Source of the DNA: Gloeobacter kilaueensis JS1
GTDB lineage: Bacteria; Cyanobacteriota; Cyanobacteriia; Gloeobacterales; Gloeobacteraceae
NCBI RefSeq assembly: GCF_000484535.1
Contig: NC_022600.1
Coordinates: forward strand, 1,674,001 to 1,738,000
Direction of reading: 5' to 3'
Length of the DNA: 64,000 bases
Below, one piece after another: positions 37,693 to 46,779 of the stretch (the stretch's first letter is position 1; each line of letters starts with the position of its first letter). The notes below the pieces were generated by a model. It saw only the letters and a program-made list of their open reading frames with translations, was not told where the DNA came from and did no database searches. Made by a program: the position numbers and the translations under genes.

Positions 37693-38451
37693 TCAGCGGC
37701 TGGGGGTGCGCAGGGTGAGAAAGTCGCGCACGTAAGGCTCCACCGGGTGCTCTACCAGTTCAGCGAGAGCACCGCGCTGGACAATCTGTCCGGCGCGCAT
37801 CAGCACGATACAGTCGCCAAAGTAGGCGGCCTCCGTCATATCGTGGGTGACGATCACCACCGTCTTTTTTAGGTGGTCGAAGATCGCCTTGAGTTGCACC
37901 TGCAACTCGCTGCGGGTGATCGGGTCGAGGGCTCCGAGGGGCTCATCGAGCAGCACGATCTTCGGATCGTTCATCAGTGCCCGCATCAGGCCGATGCGCT
38001 GGCGCTGACCGCCGGAGAGTTCCCTTGGAAAGCGATCGAGGCTGGTCGCCGGAATCTGGACTAGGTCCGCCAATTCCTGCACCCGTCTTTCGATCGCTCC
38101 TTTCGGGTGGTTGAGATAGCGCGGCAGCAGGGCAACGTTGTCGCGGGCACTCAGGTGCGGAAACAGGCCGCCGTCTTGAATGACGTAGCCCAGTTTCTGG
38201 CGCAACTCGCCGCCATTTTGGGCCGTCAGTCGCACACCACCCAGGCTCACGCTGCCGGTATCGGGGACGATGAGACCGGCGATGATCCGGATCAAAGTCG
38301 ATTTGCCGCAGCCGCTCGGCCCGATAAGCACAGTCGTGCTGGCCGGATCGCAGGTGAGATCGCTCGGATACAGGGCAACGGTGTCGCCGTAGCGCCGGGA
38401 GACGTTTTGAAGGGCAATCGTCGCCGGGGGGGCCGCCGCCTCGGTATCCAT
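37693..38451 (-). CDS. ABC transporter ATP-binding protein (osmoprotectant/OpuCA-like)
   Basis: A 252-residue ATPase. Walker A is GPSGCGKS (near residue 43), the ABC signature is ELSGGQRQRIGLMRAL, Walker B is KIVLLDEPLGALDPITRSEL and the H-loop is VIVTHDMTEAAYFGD. The closest family by look is the ATPase of quaternary-amine/osmoprotectant importers (HPVEPYVRDFL C-terminus). No permease or substrate-binding protein is adjacent, so this is an orphan ATPase. It starts 3 bp after the DUF427 gene on the same strand, suggesting cotranscription. Which transporter it serves is unknown. Confidence 0.85.
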   Translation of the reverse strand: MDTEAAAPPATIALQNVSRRYGDTVALYPSDLTCDPASTTVLIGPSGCGKSTLIRIIAGLIVPDTGSVSLGGVRLTAQNGGELRQKLGYVIQDGGLFPHLSARDNVALLPRYLNHPKGAIERRVQELADLVQIPATSLDRFPRELSGGQRQRIGLMRALMNDPKIVLLDEPLGALDPITRSELQVQLKAIFDHLKKTVVIVTHDMTEAAYFGDCIVLMRAGQIVQRGALAELVEHPVEPYVRDFLTLRTPSR

Positions 38452-38454
38452 CGC

Positions 38455-38952
38455 CTACCAGCCCCAACTGCCGGGACCGCCCTTGAAAGGACCGACGATA
38501 TCGCCTGTGATCCAGCCGCCGTAGAAGCCCCCCGGCTGGGGTTGGACTTTTTCGTCGTCCACGTAGCAGGCGTCCATCCGGCTTGCATAAAAGGCGAGGT
38601 AGCTCCTGATCGCTTCAAAGCCAGGACTGGGCTGTTCGTAGCTCCAGGCTGCATCCGGGGCGGTACGCTCCCCCACCTGCACTGTCCAGTAGCGGGCGTT
38701 GCCCTTGAATTCGCAGAAGGAACTGCGAGCGGTCGCAATCAAAAATTCAAGGCGAAGGTCGGCGGGCGGCAGGTAGTACACCGGTGGATGGCTCGTCTCC
38801 AGAACCCGGAAGCCATGCCGGGTGTCAGCGATCGTCTCGCCACCAAAGAGCACCCGCAGGCGCTTCGCCACCGGCTCCAATCTGGGCGGTCGCGGGTAGT
38901 CCCAGACGGACTCCTGACCCGGCTGAGGCTCGACGCGCTGACCAGGTATCAT
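38455..38952 (-). CDS. DUF427 domain protein
   Basis: A 165-residue soluble protein. The domain is recognisable from LRVLFGGETIADTRHGFRVL, SHPPVYYLPPADLRLEFLIA, CEFKGNARYWTVQVGE and MDACYVDDEKVQPQPGGFYG then GWITGDIVGPFKGGPG. The start at 38952 is supported by GGGAGG a few bases before the ATG; upstream codons lack this. DUF427 is a common small domain of unknown function, with an NTF2- or double-psi-like fold proposed. The gene leads a two-gene unit with the ABC ATPase. Confidence 0.88.
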   Translation of the reverse strand: MIPGQRVEPQPGQESVWDYPRPPRLEPVAKRLRVLFGGETIADTRHGFRVLETSHPPVYYLPPADLRLEFLIATARSSFCEFKGNARYWTVQVGERTAPDAAWSYEQPSPGFEAIRSYLAFYASRMDACYVDDEKVQPQPGGFYGGWITGDIVGPFKGGPGSWGW

Positions 38953-39477
38953 TCTCCCTCCCACCAAGACTCGCGGCCCCCATTGTATCCAGGACGGCGG
39001 ACGGCCTTGACGGGCAACCCTCAACCTATTATTATCCATAATGGATACATCCGGATTGGATGTGAATGCCTGAAATCGGCTCCAGCTATTGCCTGTGAAG
39101 ATACAGGCTTCAACTATTATTCGTCAGCTGGGAGGTATTATTTGCGTTTCTTAGTCCGGCTATGCAGCTGGCCTTGTGCCGGTATTCCAAACTTGTTTTA
39201 CACCTTCGCTCGCCGCACTAGAATGAAAAACAACGGTCACACGCACCCTCAGTAGAGCCAACGCTGGATACAGATCTGACGGGGAACATAATTTCAGTTC
39301 CGATTGTCGTCGTTCGTGCGTATCTACCAGGCACCTTCTACAACTCGCAGTTTTGCTAACAGAAACTCACAAACTCTAATCCAGATAAGCACATCTGATC
39401 CCCCGATAGGCGTATCTAAGTATTAATGTTCCTGGGCTGGCCCAGTCTGCAGGCAGTGTCCACAGGAGAGGCGCAGA
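38953..39477. other. 525-bp intergenic region, no gene recognised
   Basis: Holds the divergent promoters of DUF427 and parB. A 7-bp inverted repeat with a one-base centre (TATCCAT-A-ATGGATA, 39033-39047) lies about 80 bp from the DUF427 start and could be an operator. The rest is moderately AT-rich, and no coding frame or RNA gene is convincing. Confidence 0.4.
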
Positions 39478-40386
39478 ATGATGAGCGGCAAGCGCGATAC
39501 GGCCCGGCCTGAAGACCGCCTCAGAGTGGTAAACGCTCCGCGCACGGAGGCGGCTGGTTGCTGGTTATCCGTAGATGCGATCCGGCCCTGCGACAGCCAG
39601 CCCCGGCGCTTCTTCGATCCCACTGCTCAGCAGGAATTGATCGAGTCCGTGCGCCTGCATGGCATTCTGCAACCGCTTCTGGTCCGGCCCGTCGATGGGG
39701 GGCAGTACGAACTGGTCGCCGGTGAGCGCCGCTACCGGGCTGCCCGCACCGTCGGCCTTGAGAAAGTGCCGGTGCTGATTCGGCAGCTGAGCAATGCGGA
39801 GGCAATCGAATCGGCGCTCATCGAAAATCTGCAGCGGGAGGAACTCAATCCTCTCGAAGAGACCGAGGGCATCTTGCAACTGCTGGCCCTCAAGCTCGGC
39901 CAGTCCGAGGAGCAGATCGTCTCGCTACTGTACCGGATTCAGAACACGGCACGCCTCAAGGGTACCGATAACGTTATGGGTAGCGCTGAGGCTACCGCCG
40001 TACAGGCACTGTTTGCCAGCCTCGGCAAGATGACCTGCGACTCGTTTATCAACAACCGCCTGCCCCTGCGCAACCTGCCTGCCGATCTGTTTCGGGCGGT
40101 ACGGCAGGGCAAGCTCGCCTACACGAAGGCGCGCCTGCTGGCCCAAATCAAGGACCGCCCCCGGCGCGAGCGGCTGCTCGATCAGACCCTGCGCGAGGAT
40201 CTGAGCCTGAGCCAGCTACGGCAACTGGTGCGCCTCGCCTGCGCCCAACCCGAGCCTGAGCCTTTATTCAAGCGCCTGGCAGCGGTCTACCGCCGGGTCA
40301 AAAAGATCGACTGGCAAGATCCCGCCAAGCGCGCCCGCTTCGAGCAACTGCTCGGCGAGTTGGACGCGCTGGTAAGCAACGAGTAA
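39478..40386 (+). CDS. ParB/Spo0J-family protein without adjacent ParA
   Basis: A 302-residue protein. The ParB/Srx nuclease-like N-domain has box I AGERRYRAA (GERRYR, residues 82-87) and box II ENLQREELNPLEE (residues 116-128), which bind CTP in true ParB clamps. A HTH region follows (LRNLPADLFRAVRQGKLAYT, KARLLAQIKDRPRRER). The C-terminal region (LFKRLAAVYRRVKKIDWQDP) may dimerise. No parA lies nearby. It may be a chromosomal segregation protein with parA elsewhere, or a repurposed ParB-like DNA-binding protein. Confidence 0.82.
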   Translation: MMSGKRDTARPEDRLRVVNAPRTEAAGCWLSVDAIRPCDSQPRRFFDPTAQQELIESVRLHGILQPLLVRPVDGGQYELVAGERRYRAARTVGLEKVPVLIRQLSNAEAIESALIENLQREELNPLEETEGILQLLALKLGQSEEQIVSLLYRIQNTARLKGTDNVMGSAEATAVQALFASLGKMTCDSFINNRLPLRNLPADLFRAVRQGKLAYTKARLLAQIKDRPRRERLLDQTLREDLSLSQLRQLVRLACAQPEPEPLFKRLAAVYRRVKKIDWQDPAKRARFEQLLGELDALVSNE

Positions 40387-40715
40387 GTTCGATTCGCTCT
40401 AATCGCAGTTTCTGTGCCCTTGCACCGATGCCGTTTTGGCGCAGGGGAGCTGTTTTTTTCAAGTTTGGGTCTTATGCGCCGTTTTTTTGGGCTGCTGCGA
40501 TCGTCTGTTTGTCGCATCTGAGCGGCAGTTACAAACAGCGCTCAACAGTGACGAACGGCGTTTATCTCGACCTATGTGATCAAAAATAAAGAAGCAGACC
40601 TGCAATCCCATGTTGGTTTTTGTACAAAAACGGCTCGTCCTGGCAAGTAAAAACTTTTTAAATATAGACCGGTATATCTGATCTATTTACTTGTAGAGAA
40701 CGTAAAAACCCCTGA

Positions 40716-40749
40716 AAAAGAAAAAGGGCGGACAAACATTGCTGCCGCC
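40716..40749 (-). terminator. Minus-strand terminator-like hairpin with no matching gene
   Basis: Read on the minus strand, GGCGG (complement of 40745-40749) pairs with CCGCC (complement of 40727-40731). It is followed by CTTTTTCTTTTT (complement of 40716-40726), the look of a Rho-independent terminator. An outer CCCTGA/TCAGGG pairing encloses it. No minus-strand gene ends nearby. Confidence 0.5.
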
Positions 40750-41255
40750 TCAGGGATTTCCACTTGTGGTGCTCTTATGATAGCACGTATCTAATTCGGT
40801 GCAATTGGTGAATCAGTAAAAGCAGGTCAAAAGAAGCTCATTCCCTGCAACAATTTCTCGATGTAAGTGCTCAGTCGAGGCAATAAGCCGTTCAAAATTA
40901 TGAAACCAGGAAAAATTGCTATGCGCTAAAAAGCTTGCTCTACAAGCATTTTAGCTTAATAGCCTATTGATACTGTGCTCCGTATCCTCACAAATTCTCA
41001 ATTGCTCCAACCCGCAGCTATTGTTGCCGCGAAATCCAATGTTGCTCAAAGCACTTCAGGATTTTTCTGCAAAATCCCTCTGAGTTCTGTTGACAGAATT
41101 ATCCTGGTCTTTGATAAGTGACGTTCGTGTAGCTATTAAAGTTTCCAGAATTGGCAACAAATTCCAGGCTGAAATACATGTCTATTTGCCTGATAGCGAC
41201 TCTGGATCCGCGCAAACTTTGTCCAGGTCAGGAGCAAATCTTTTCTCGGTACAAA

Positions 41256-41283
41256 CTGACGAACTGGTACTAAACTGTATTAT
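41256..41283 (+). promoter_or_regulatory. Predicted sigma70-type promoter of the first TonB receptor gene
   Basis: -35 CTGACG at 41256-41261 and -10 TATTAT at 41278-41283, separated by 16 bp. Transcription would begin near 41290, about 57 nt before the ATG. A second pair (TTGACA at 41090, GATAAG at 41113, 17 bp apart) lies further upstream and could be a second promoter. Confidence 0.5.
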
Positions 41284-41346
41284 CTACAGCATCCGCTTGA
41301 ACCCGGATGCTCTAGGTTCATGGTGAGTGGCAAGGAGTGAACGGAA

Positions 41347-44055
41347 ATGAAAATGAAGCAACGCGAGACTCACTCGCGTCTTTTGCTGGCTACACTTGTT
41401 CCAGCCCTGGTCGGTACGAGTGTTCTGGCAGATGCGGCCCAGGCATTGCCGACGACGAAACTGGCAGAATTGCCAAAAAATAGTGTTGCGCGAGTAAAGC
41501 CCTCTAGCAGCGGCTCCCTGGACATTACGGGGGCGAAGAGTCTCTTAGAGCAGGCGAGTGGTTCAGCGGTCGATCTGGAGGTGCGCCCGGAAGCCTGGAA
41601 CTGGACTCGACCGGTGACTGTGCCCCGCGTTGCCCAAGGGGCGGCTCCGGCAGCCACGCCCCAGACAGCGGCAGAACCGGCGGAACCCTCAGACGAAGAG
41701 ACCGAAGTCCTCGACGAGGTAAACGTCACGGCCACCCGCCGTCCGGCCCGCGCCCGCGATATTCCGTCGGTCGTCTACACGGTCAAAAAAGAGGACTTCC
41801 GCGCCCAGAACGCCCAGACAGCCACCGACGCGCTGTCGCTGGTACCGGGCTTTCAGGCGGCTCCGGCTCTGGGTGGTGTGCGCAACGCGGCGGCGGTCTT
41901 CTTGCGCGGCTTCGACGACCAGCGCTTTCAGGTTCTCAAGGACGGCTTACCTCTCGAGCGGTCTTCCAACGGTCGCAGCGACGTGTCGCGCTTTCAAGTC
42001 GAAGAACTGGAGCGCATCGAGGTCGTGACCGGCGGTGCCACCCTGCGCTATGGCTCTGGAGCGGTGGGCGGCGTCATCAACTTGATCACCGAGACGCCCA
42101 AGGGGCCGCCCAAGCTCACCCTGCAGTACCAGGGCGGCTCCTACGGCTTCAACAAGTTCGTCGCCAAGTACGGCGGCGGCGACGACACGTTTAGCTACAA
42201 CTTCGTCTACACCGGCATCGTTGCCCCCAACCGCTATCCATTCCAGCTCACCAATCAGGCCAACGCCCAGTTCTACGGACCCAACGACTTTGCCAAAAAC
42301 CCAAGCTGTCCGGCGCAGTTTGATCCCGACGGCAACTTACTCAACAACTGTGCCAACGGCGGTTTCCCAGACGGTACCCCCTTATTTGGCTTCCTCAAGC
42401 CCGAGGTGGGACCGCCGGTGACGGTGAGCGGCACCGCCGATTCCTCGAACGCCGCCAGCGACACCTACAGCGGTAAGCTCGTCTTCAAGCCCGATCCGAG
42501 TAACCGGATCACCGCTCGCGTCACCCAGCAAAATTCCTCTACCGAGTCGAACAGTCCGGGTGCCTACTACTTCTCGCCCTGCGTCGGTGGTCCATCGAAT
42601 TTTCCAAACGGTACGCTCAGCTTTGACCGCTCGGTAGCGGTTGATCGCTCCGGTCGCGAGGTGGGCTGCGGCCCGCAGCGCTTTATCATCAATACGCCCT
42701 CGGCTGCCTTCGGTCCACCTTTTTCTTACAACACCTCGTTTAATGGCAAGACAGTCTTTCCCACCGGCCAGGCGTACCAGGGGGCGGAGCCGGTCACGGG
42801 CACGATCGATTTCTTTCAGCAGAACAACCAATCCCAGACCGAAGCTGCCGTTCAGTGGGATTACAACATCACACCCACCACCAGCCTCAACAGCTTCATC
42901 TACTACTACCGCTTCGGCAGCACCAACACCGTTCCCACCAACTTCATCTATAACTCCAACTTTGGCATCGGCACCGCCGGACCAAACGGCGACTTTGGCA
43001 TCGTGACGCGCAACCCGGCAGCCCAGCCCTTCGCCTCCGGTAACAAGTTCGTGGCCGAGACAGCGCTCAACTGGCAGATCTCTCCCGGTCAGACCCTCAC
43101 CTTTGGGATCAACTTTACCGAGGACCGCTCCTACCAGCAGAAGCAACAGGGTAGAAGCTTCTTAGACCGCTCGGTGGCGCGCACGTCGATCTTCCTCATC
43201 GATGACATCAGCTTCAGCGATCTGATCAAAGCGAACGTGGGCATACGCTACACGAGCAGTTCGCAGTTCGGCGAGGTGCTCACCCCCGGCGTCGGCCTGC
43301 GGGTCACACCCCTGAGCTGGCTGTCGTTTCGGGCCAACTGGAACTACGTCTTCAACGCCCCCAAAATTAGCGACCTCTACGTTCAGAACGGTCCCTTTCT
43401 GGCCAACCCGAACCTGAGGCCCGAATCGGGCGTGGCGGTGGATGCGGGTGTAGACATCACCCCGGCCAACAACCTCTTCTTCCGGGCCACCTACTTCAAC
43501 ATCTACCTCGACGGCTTCTTCGGCAACCAGCTCTTTGCCAACCCCAACTTCAACAACCCCAACGATACGACCGGTACCTCGAACTTCGCCTTCCTGCAGC
43601 AGGTGCAGAACCTCGCTACCCTCATCTCCACCGGCATCGAATTTCAGGGCCAGTGGCAGATAACAGACCAGTTCTCGCTCCTGGTGAACTGGACCAATAC
43701 CGACTCGCGGGCCGTTGGGCGCACCGATAGCATCTCGACCACCCTCTTCACCTACCAGATTCAGAACGCCGGCATCCCCTTCAACAACGTCGGTTTCCGG
43801 CTCACCTACGCGAACAAGGGGTTGATCGCCGCCTTCGTGGGCCGTTACTACGACGGCTTTGTAATCGACTACAACAACACCCGCACCCCGACGTTCTTTA
43901 CCCTCGACTTCAACTCCGAGATCCCGATCACGCCCTACTTCACCCTGTTGGGCAGTGTCTTCAACATCTTCGACACCCAGTATCAAAATCCCGCCGGTCT
44001 ACCCGCGCCGGGGACCACCTTCACCGTGGGCGGTCGCCTCGAAATCGGCGGCTAA
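41347..44055 (+). CDS. TonB-dependent outer-membrane receptor (copy 1)
   Basis: A 902-residue outer-membrane receptor. The signal peptide is near residues 10-33. An unusual N-terminal extension follows (RPEAWNWTRPVTVPRVAQG), with a Pro/Ala/Glu-rich stretch and then a TonB-box-like start VLDEVNVTATRRPARARD. The plug domain shows LSLVPGFQAAPALGGVRNAA and LERIEVVTGGATLRYGSGAV; the barrel ends with ITPYFTLLGSVFNIFDTQYQ and GTTFTVGGRLEIGG. Such receptors import siderophores, cobalamin or other large ligands using TonB/ExbBD; the substrate cannot be read. cobU is about 4 kb upstream but has no evident operonic link. It is followed by a homologous receptor. Confidence 0.92.
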   Translation: MKMKQRETHSRLLLATLVPALVGTSVLADAAQALPTTKLAELPKNSVARVKPSSSGSLDITGAKSLLEQASGSAVDLEVRPEAWNWTRPVTVPRVAQGAAPAATPQTAAEPAEPSDEETEVLDEVNVTATRRPARARDIPSVVYTVKKEDFRAQNAQTATDALSLVPGFQAAPALGGVRNAAAVFLRGFDDQRFQVLKDGLPLERSSNGRSDVSRFQVEELERIEVVTGGATLRYGSGAVGGVINLITETPKGPPKLTLQYQGGSYGFNKFVAKYGGGDDTFSYNFVYTGIVAPNRYPFQLTNQANAQFYGPNDFAKNPSCPAQFDPDGNLLNNCANGGFPDGTPLFGFLKPEVGPPVTVSGTADSSNAASDTYSGKLVFKPDPSNRITARVTQQNSSTESNSPGAYYFSPCVGGPSNFPNGTLSFDRSVAVDRSGREVGCGPQRFIINTPSAAFGPPFSYNTSFNGKTVFPTGQAYQGAEPVTGTIDFFQQNNQSQTEAAVQWDYNITPTTSLNSFIYYYRFGSTNTVPTNFIYNSNFGIGTAGPNGDFGIVTRNPAAQPFASGNKFVAETALNWQISPGQTLTFGINFTEDRSYQQKQQGRSFLDRSVARTSIFLIDDISFSDLIKANVGIRYTSSSQFGEVLTPGVGLRVTPLSWLSFRANWNYVFNAPKISDLYVQNGPFLANPNLRPESGVAVDAGVDITPANNLFFRATYFNIYLDGFFGNQLFANPNFNNPNDTTGTSNFAFLQQVQNLATLISTGIEFQGQWQITDQFSLLVNWTNTDSRAVGRTDSISTTLFTYQIQNAGIPFNNVGFRLTYANKGLIAAFVGRYYDGFVIDYNNTRTPTFFTLDFNSEIPITPYFTLLGSVFNIFDTQYQNPAGLPAPGTTFTVGGRLEIGG

Positions 44056-44076
44056 CGCCGCAACCCACCAAACACT

Positions 44077-44112
44077 GATCTCGCCCGGTGCTGCTGCGCG
44101 CCGGGTGGGATC
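44077..44112. other. Intercistronic stem-loop between the two TonB receptor genes
   Basis: Twelve-bp stem with two G-U pairs (GATCTCGCCCGG at 44077-44088, CCGGGTGGGATC at 44101-44112) and a 12-nt loop. No T run follows, so it is more likely an mRNA processing or stabilising element than a terminator. Confidence 0.55.
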
Positions 44113-44165
44113 TCTCAAATTGCGTACAGGGGGAGATTTTTCTACCTGCAAGGAGCCTGCAAGCC

Positions 44166-46778
44166 GTGAAACTCTATCCACTTGATTGGCAGACAAAGCT
44201 CGTCGTCACTGTCCTGGCAGGGACGCTCTCGCTCGCCGCAACCGCCCAGGCAAGCCCAAATGCGAAGCTGGCAAAATTGCCCACGGCCCGCTTCGGGAGC
44301 GAGGGTGCAAGAAGCCTCCTAGAACAGGCGAGTGTCTCTGCCGCCGACCTGGCAGTGCGTCCGGAAGCCTGGAACTGGACCCAACCGGCAACGGTGCCGC
44401 GCCTTGCCCAAGGGGCGGCTCCGGCAGCCACGCCCCAGACCGCAGCCGAACCGGCGGAACCCGCCGAAGAAGAAGGCAACGTCCTCGACGAGGTCAACGT
44501 CACCGCTACCCGCCGCCCCACCCGCGCCCGCGACACGACAGCGACCACCTACTCGATCAAAAAAGAAGATTTTCAAAAGCAGGGAGCGACCACGGTCACA
44601 GACGCGCTGGTGCTGGTGCCGGGCTTTGTCGGTCAGCCCTCGCTGGGCGGTATTCGCAACTCCGGCGGCAACTTTTTGCGCGGCTTCGACGATCAGCGCT
44701 TTCAGGTGCTCAAAGATGGCCTGCCCCTGCAGCGGCCTTCCAACAACCGCTCCGATGTCTCGGTGATCCAGGTCGCAGACCTCGAGCGCATCGAGGTCGT
44801 AACCGGTGGGGCGACGCTGCGCTACGGTTCTGGGGCAGTGGGCGGTGTCATCAACCTCATCACCGAGACGCCCAAGGGGCCACCCAAGCTCACCCTCGAA
44901 TACCAGGCGGGCAGTTACGGTTTCTCGCGCTACCTGGCCAAGTACGGCGGGGGCGACGACACCTTCAGCTACAACTTGATCTACACCGGCCAGGTCGCCT
45001 TCAACAACTATCCCTTTAGCTTCACCCTGCCCAATTCGGCCCAGTTCTATGGCCCCAACGATGTCGTCACCGGCTCCACCGATCCGAACGTTCCGGACGG
45101 CACCTCGCTTTTTGGCTATCTCAAGCCCGATGTCGGCCCGCCCATCAAAGTCCAGGGCACAGCCGATGTCGCCTTCTCGGCGATCGATACCTACACGGGC
45201 AAGCTCGTCTTCAAGCCCGATCCGACCAACAAGATCACCCTCCGCCTCACCCAGCAGAACAACCGCAACTCCGGCAACGGTCCGGGAGCCTACGCCTTTG
45301 GCACCTGTTTTGGCGGCGTTGCCCTACCGGGAACCAACGGCACGATCGGCAACTTCGGCGGTCCGCGCTTCGTGCCCCTCGATACCGCCGGTCGCGAGTT
45401 GCAATGCACCCAGCAGCGCTACGTGGTCAACACGCCGACGAACCTGGTGGCGCTGCCCTACAGCTACAACACGACCCTGAGCGGCCAACCGATTCCGCCG
45501 GGCCGCGCCGATCTAGCAGAGCGGACGATCGGTACGATCGACGGCTTTCAGATCAACGACCAGAGCCAGTTCGAGGCGGCGGTCCAGTGGGACTACGACA
45601 TCACCCCCACCACCAGCCTCAACAGCTTCATCTACTTCTACCGCTTTGCCAGCAACGGCTTCTACCAGCCGTCGGTCTACGGCGGCATCAACACCAACTT
45701 TCCGCTGTTCGGTCTGGGGCCGGTGCCCTCGATTCGGACCGCCGATCTGTTCGGCGACATTGCCCAGCCCTACACCGAAGGCGACAAGTTCGTCGCCGAG
45801 AGCGTGCTCAACACGCGCTTTTCGCCGGGGGGCAACCTGCAGGTGGGGCTGAATATCACCGAGGACCGCTCCTACCAGCAGAAGGGAGGAGGAACGACCT
45901 TTTTTGACAGGACGATCACCCGCAGCTCTATCTTTGCGATCGCCGACATCAGCTTCAGCGAAGAGTTGAAGGCAAATTTTGGAGCCCGCTACACCTACTC
46001 GACCCAGTTTGGCTCAGTCGGGACACCGGCGGTCGGTGTGCGCTACACGCCAAACAACTTCATCTCCTTTCGCAGCAACTACTCCTACGTCTTCAACGCG
46101 CCCAGTCTGTCGGATCTGTTCGTCTCAGGCCAGGTCTTCAGACCGAATCCGGGCCTCAGACCAGAATCCGGCGTGACCTGGGACGTGGGCTTCGACCTGA
46201 CCCCGGCCCAGAATATCGGCGTGCGCTTCACCTACTTCAACACCTACCTGGACGGAGCAATCGGCACCCTGGTCTTCCGCAACCCGGATACCACTTCGCC
46301 CATCATCTTCCTGCAGCAGCAGAACAACCTCGACAGCCGCTACGCCTCGGGAATCGAGCTGCAGGCGGACTGGCAGGCGACGCCCCAGTTTTCTTTCCGG
46401 GCGGTCTGGTCCAACTACGACGTGCGCCAGTACGGCCAGATCGATAACATCAACAACCCCGCCTACCCCTTCTTCTACGGCTATCAAGATCCGAACATTC
46501 CCTTCAACCAGGTGGTCCTCACGGCGACCTACGCCAACAAGGGCTTTACAGCCACGTTGCTGGGCCGCTATGACGGTGGCAAGCGGCGCACCGGGGCGCT
46601 CGACTTTGTACCGGCCTGGTTCACCCTGGATCTGAACGTCGAGCTTCCGATCACGCCGTTTTTGACGATTACGGGCAATGTCTTCAACCTCACCGATACC
46701 CAGTACGAGTACGTGAGCGGTGTACCGGCACCGGGAACGACGTTTCGGGTGGGGGGGCGATTAGAGTTTGGGGGCTGA
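44166..46778 (+). CDS. TonB-dependent outer-membrane receptor (copy 2, paralog)
   Basis: An 870-residue paralog of the preceding receptor. It starts at GTG (44166) with AAGGAG ahead of it; earlier in-frame codons are non-conserved. A signal peptide (LVVTVLAGTLSLAATAQASP) leads to the same motif set: an RPEAWNWTQPATVPRLAQG extension, VLDEVNVTATRRPTRARD, LERIEVVTGGATLRYGSG and a barrel end GTTFRVGGRLEFGG. The two proteins are highly similar in plug and turn regions, less so in the extracellular loops, which suggests a tandem duplication followed by loop divergence. Substrate unknown. Confidence 0.92.
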   Translation: MKLYPLDWQTKLVVTVLAGTLSLAATAQASPNAKLAKLPTARFGSEGARSLLEQASVSAADLAVRPEAWNWTQPATVPRLAQGAAPAATPQTAAEPAEPAEEEGNVLDEVNVTATRRPTRARDTTATTYSIKKEDFQKQGATTVTDALVLVPGFVGQPSLGGIRNSGGNFLRGFDDQRFQVLKDGLPLQRPSNNRSDVSVIQVADLERIEVVTGGATLRYGSGAVGGVINLITETPKGPPKLTLEYQAGSYGFSRYLAKYGGGDDTFSYNLIYTGQVAFNNYPFSFTLPNSAQFYGPNDVVTGSTDPNVPDGTSLFGYLKPDVGPPIKVQGTADVAFSAIDTYTGKLVFKPDPTNKITLRLTQQNNRNSGNGPGAYAFGTCFGGVALPGTNGTIGNFGGPRFVPLDTAGRELQCTQQRYVVNTPTNLVALPYSYNTTLSGQPIPPGRADLAERTIGTIDGFQINDQSQFEAAVQWDYDITPTTSLNSFIYFYRFASNGFYQPSVYGGINTNFPLFGLGPVPSIRTADLFGDIAQPYTEGDKFVAESVLNTRFSPGGNLQVGLNITEDRSYQQKGGGTTFFDRTITRSSIFAIADISFSEELKANFGARYTYSTQFGSVGTPAVGVRYTPNNFISFRSNYSYVFNAPSLSDLFVSGQVFRPNPGLRPESGVTWDVGFDLTPAQNIGVRFTYFNTYLDGAIGTLVFRNPDTTSPIIFLQQQNNLDSRYASGIELQADWQATPQFSFRAVWSNYDVRQYGQIDNINNPAYPFFYGYQDPNIPFNQVVLTATYANKGFTATLLGRYDGGKRRTGALDFVPAWFTLDLNVELPITPFLTITGNVFNLTDTQYEYVSGVPAPGTTFRVGGRLEFGG

Positions 46779-46779
46779 T

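Larger units (their letters stand above)
40387..41346. other. 960-bp AT-rich intergenic region
   Basis: Much lower GC than its neighbours. Visible structures are a 14-bp perfect palindrome (TTTTTGTACAAAAA, 40617-40630), a compound stem-loop at 40710-40755, a small GTGCT/AGCAC hairpin near 40769-40785 and a promoter before the TonB receptor. A frame at 41090-41326 begins at TTG and has no recognised relatives; I do not count it as a gene. A small RNA on either strand is possible. Confidence 0.5.

Noticed and set aside
39030-39050. A TTATCCATA near-match to a DnaA box close to parB
   Set aside because: A single imperfect box cannot support an origin, and no cluster of such boxes was seen.
38107-39255. 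A long plus-strand frame opposite the ABC ATPase and DUF427 genes
   Set aside because: It is antisense to two recognisable genes with good motifs and has no ribosome site or family features; it is a shadow frame.
41090-41326. A 78-codon plus-strand frame (TTG start) before the first TonB receptor
   Set aside because: No ribosome site, no recognisable protein features, and two promoter-like pairs overlap it; it reads as leader sequence.
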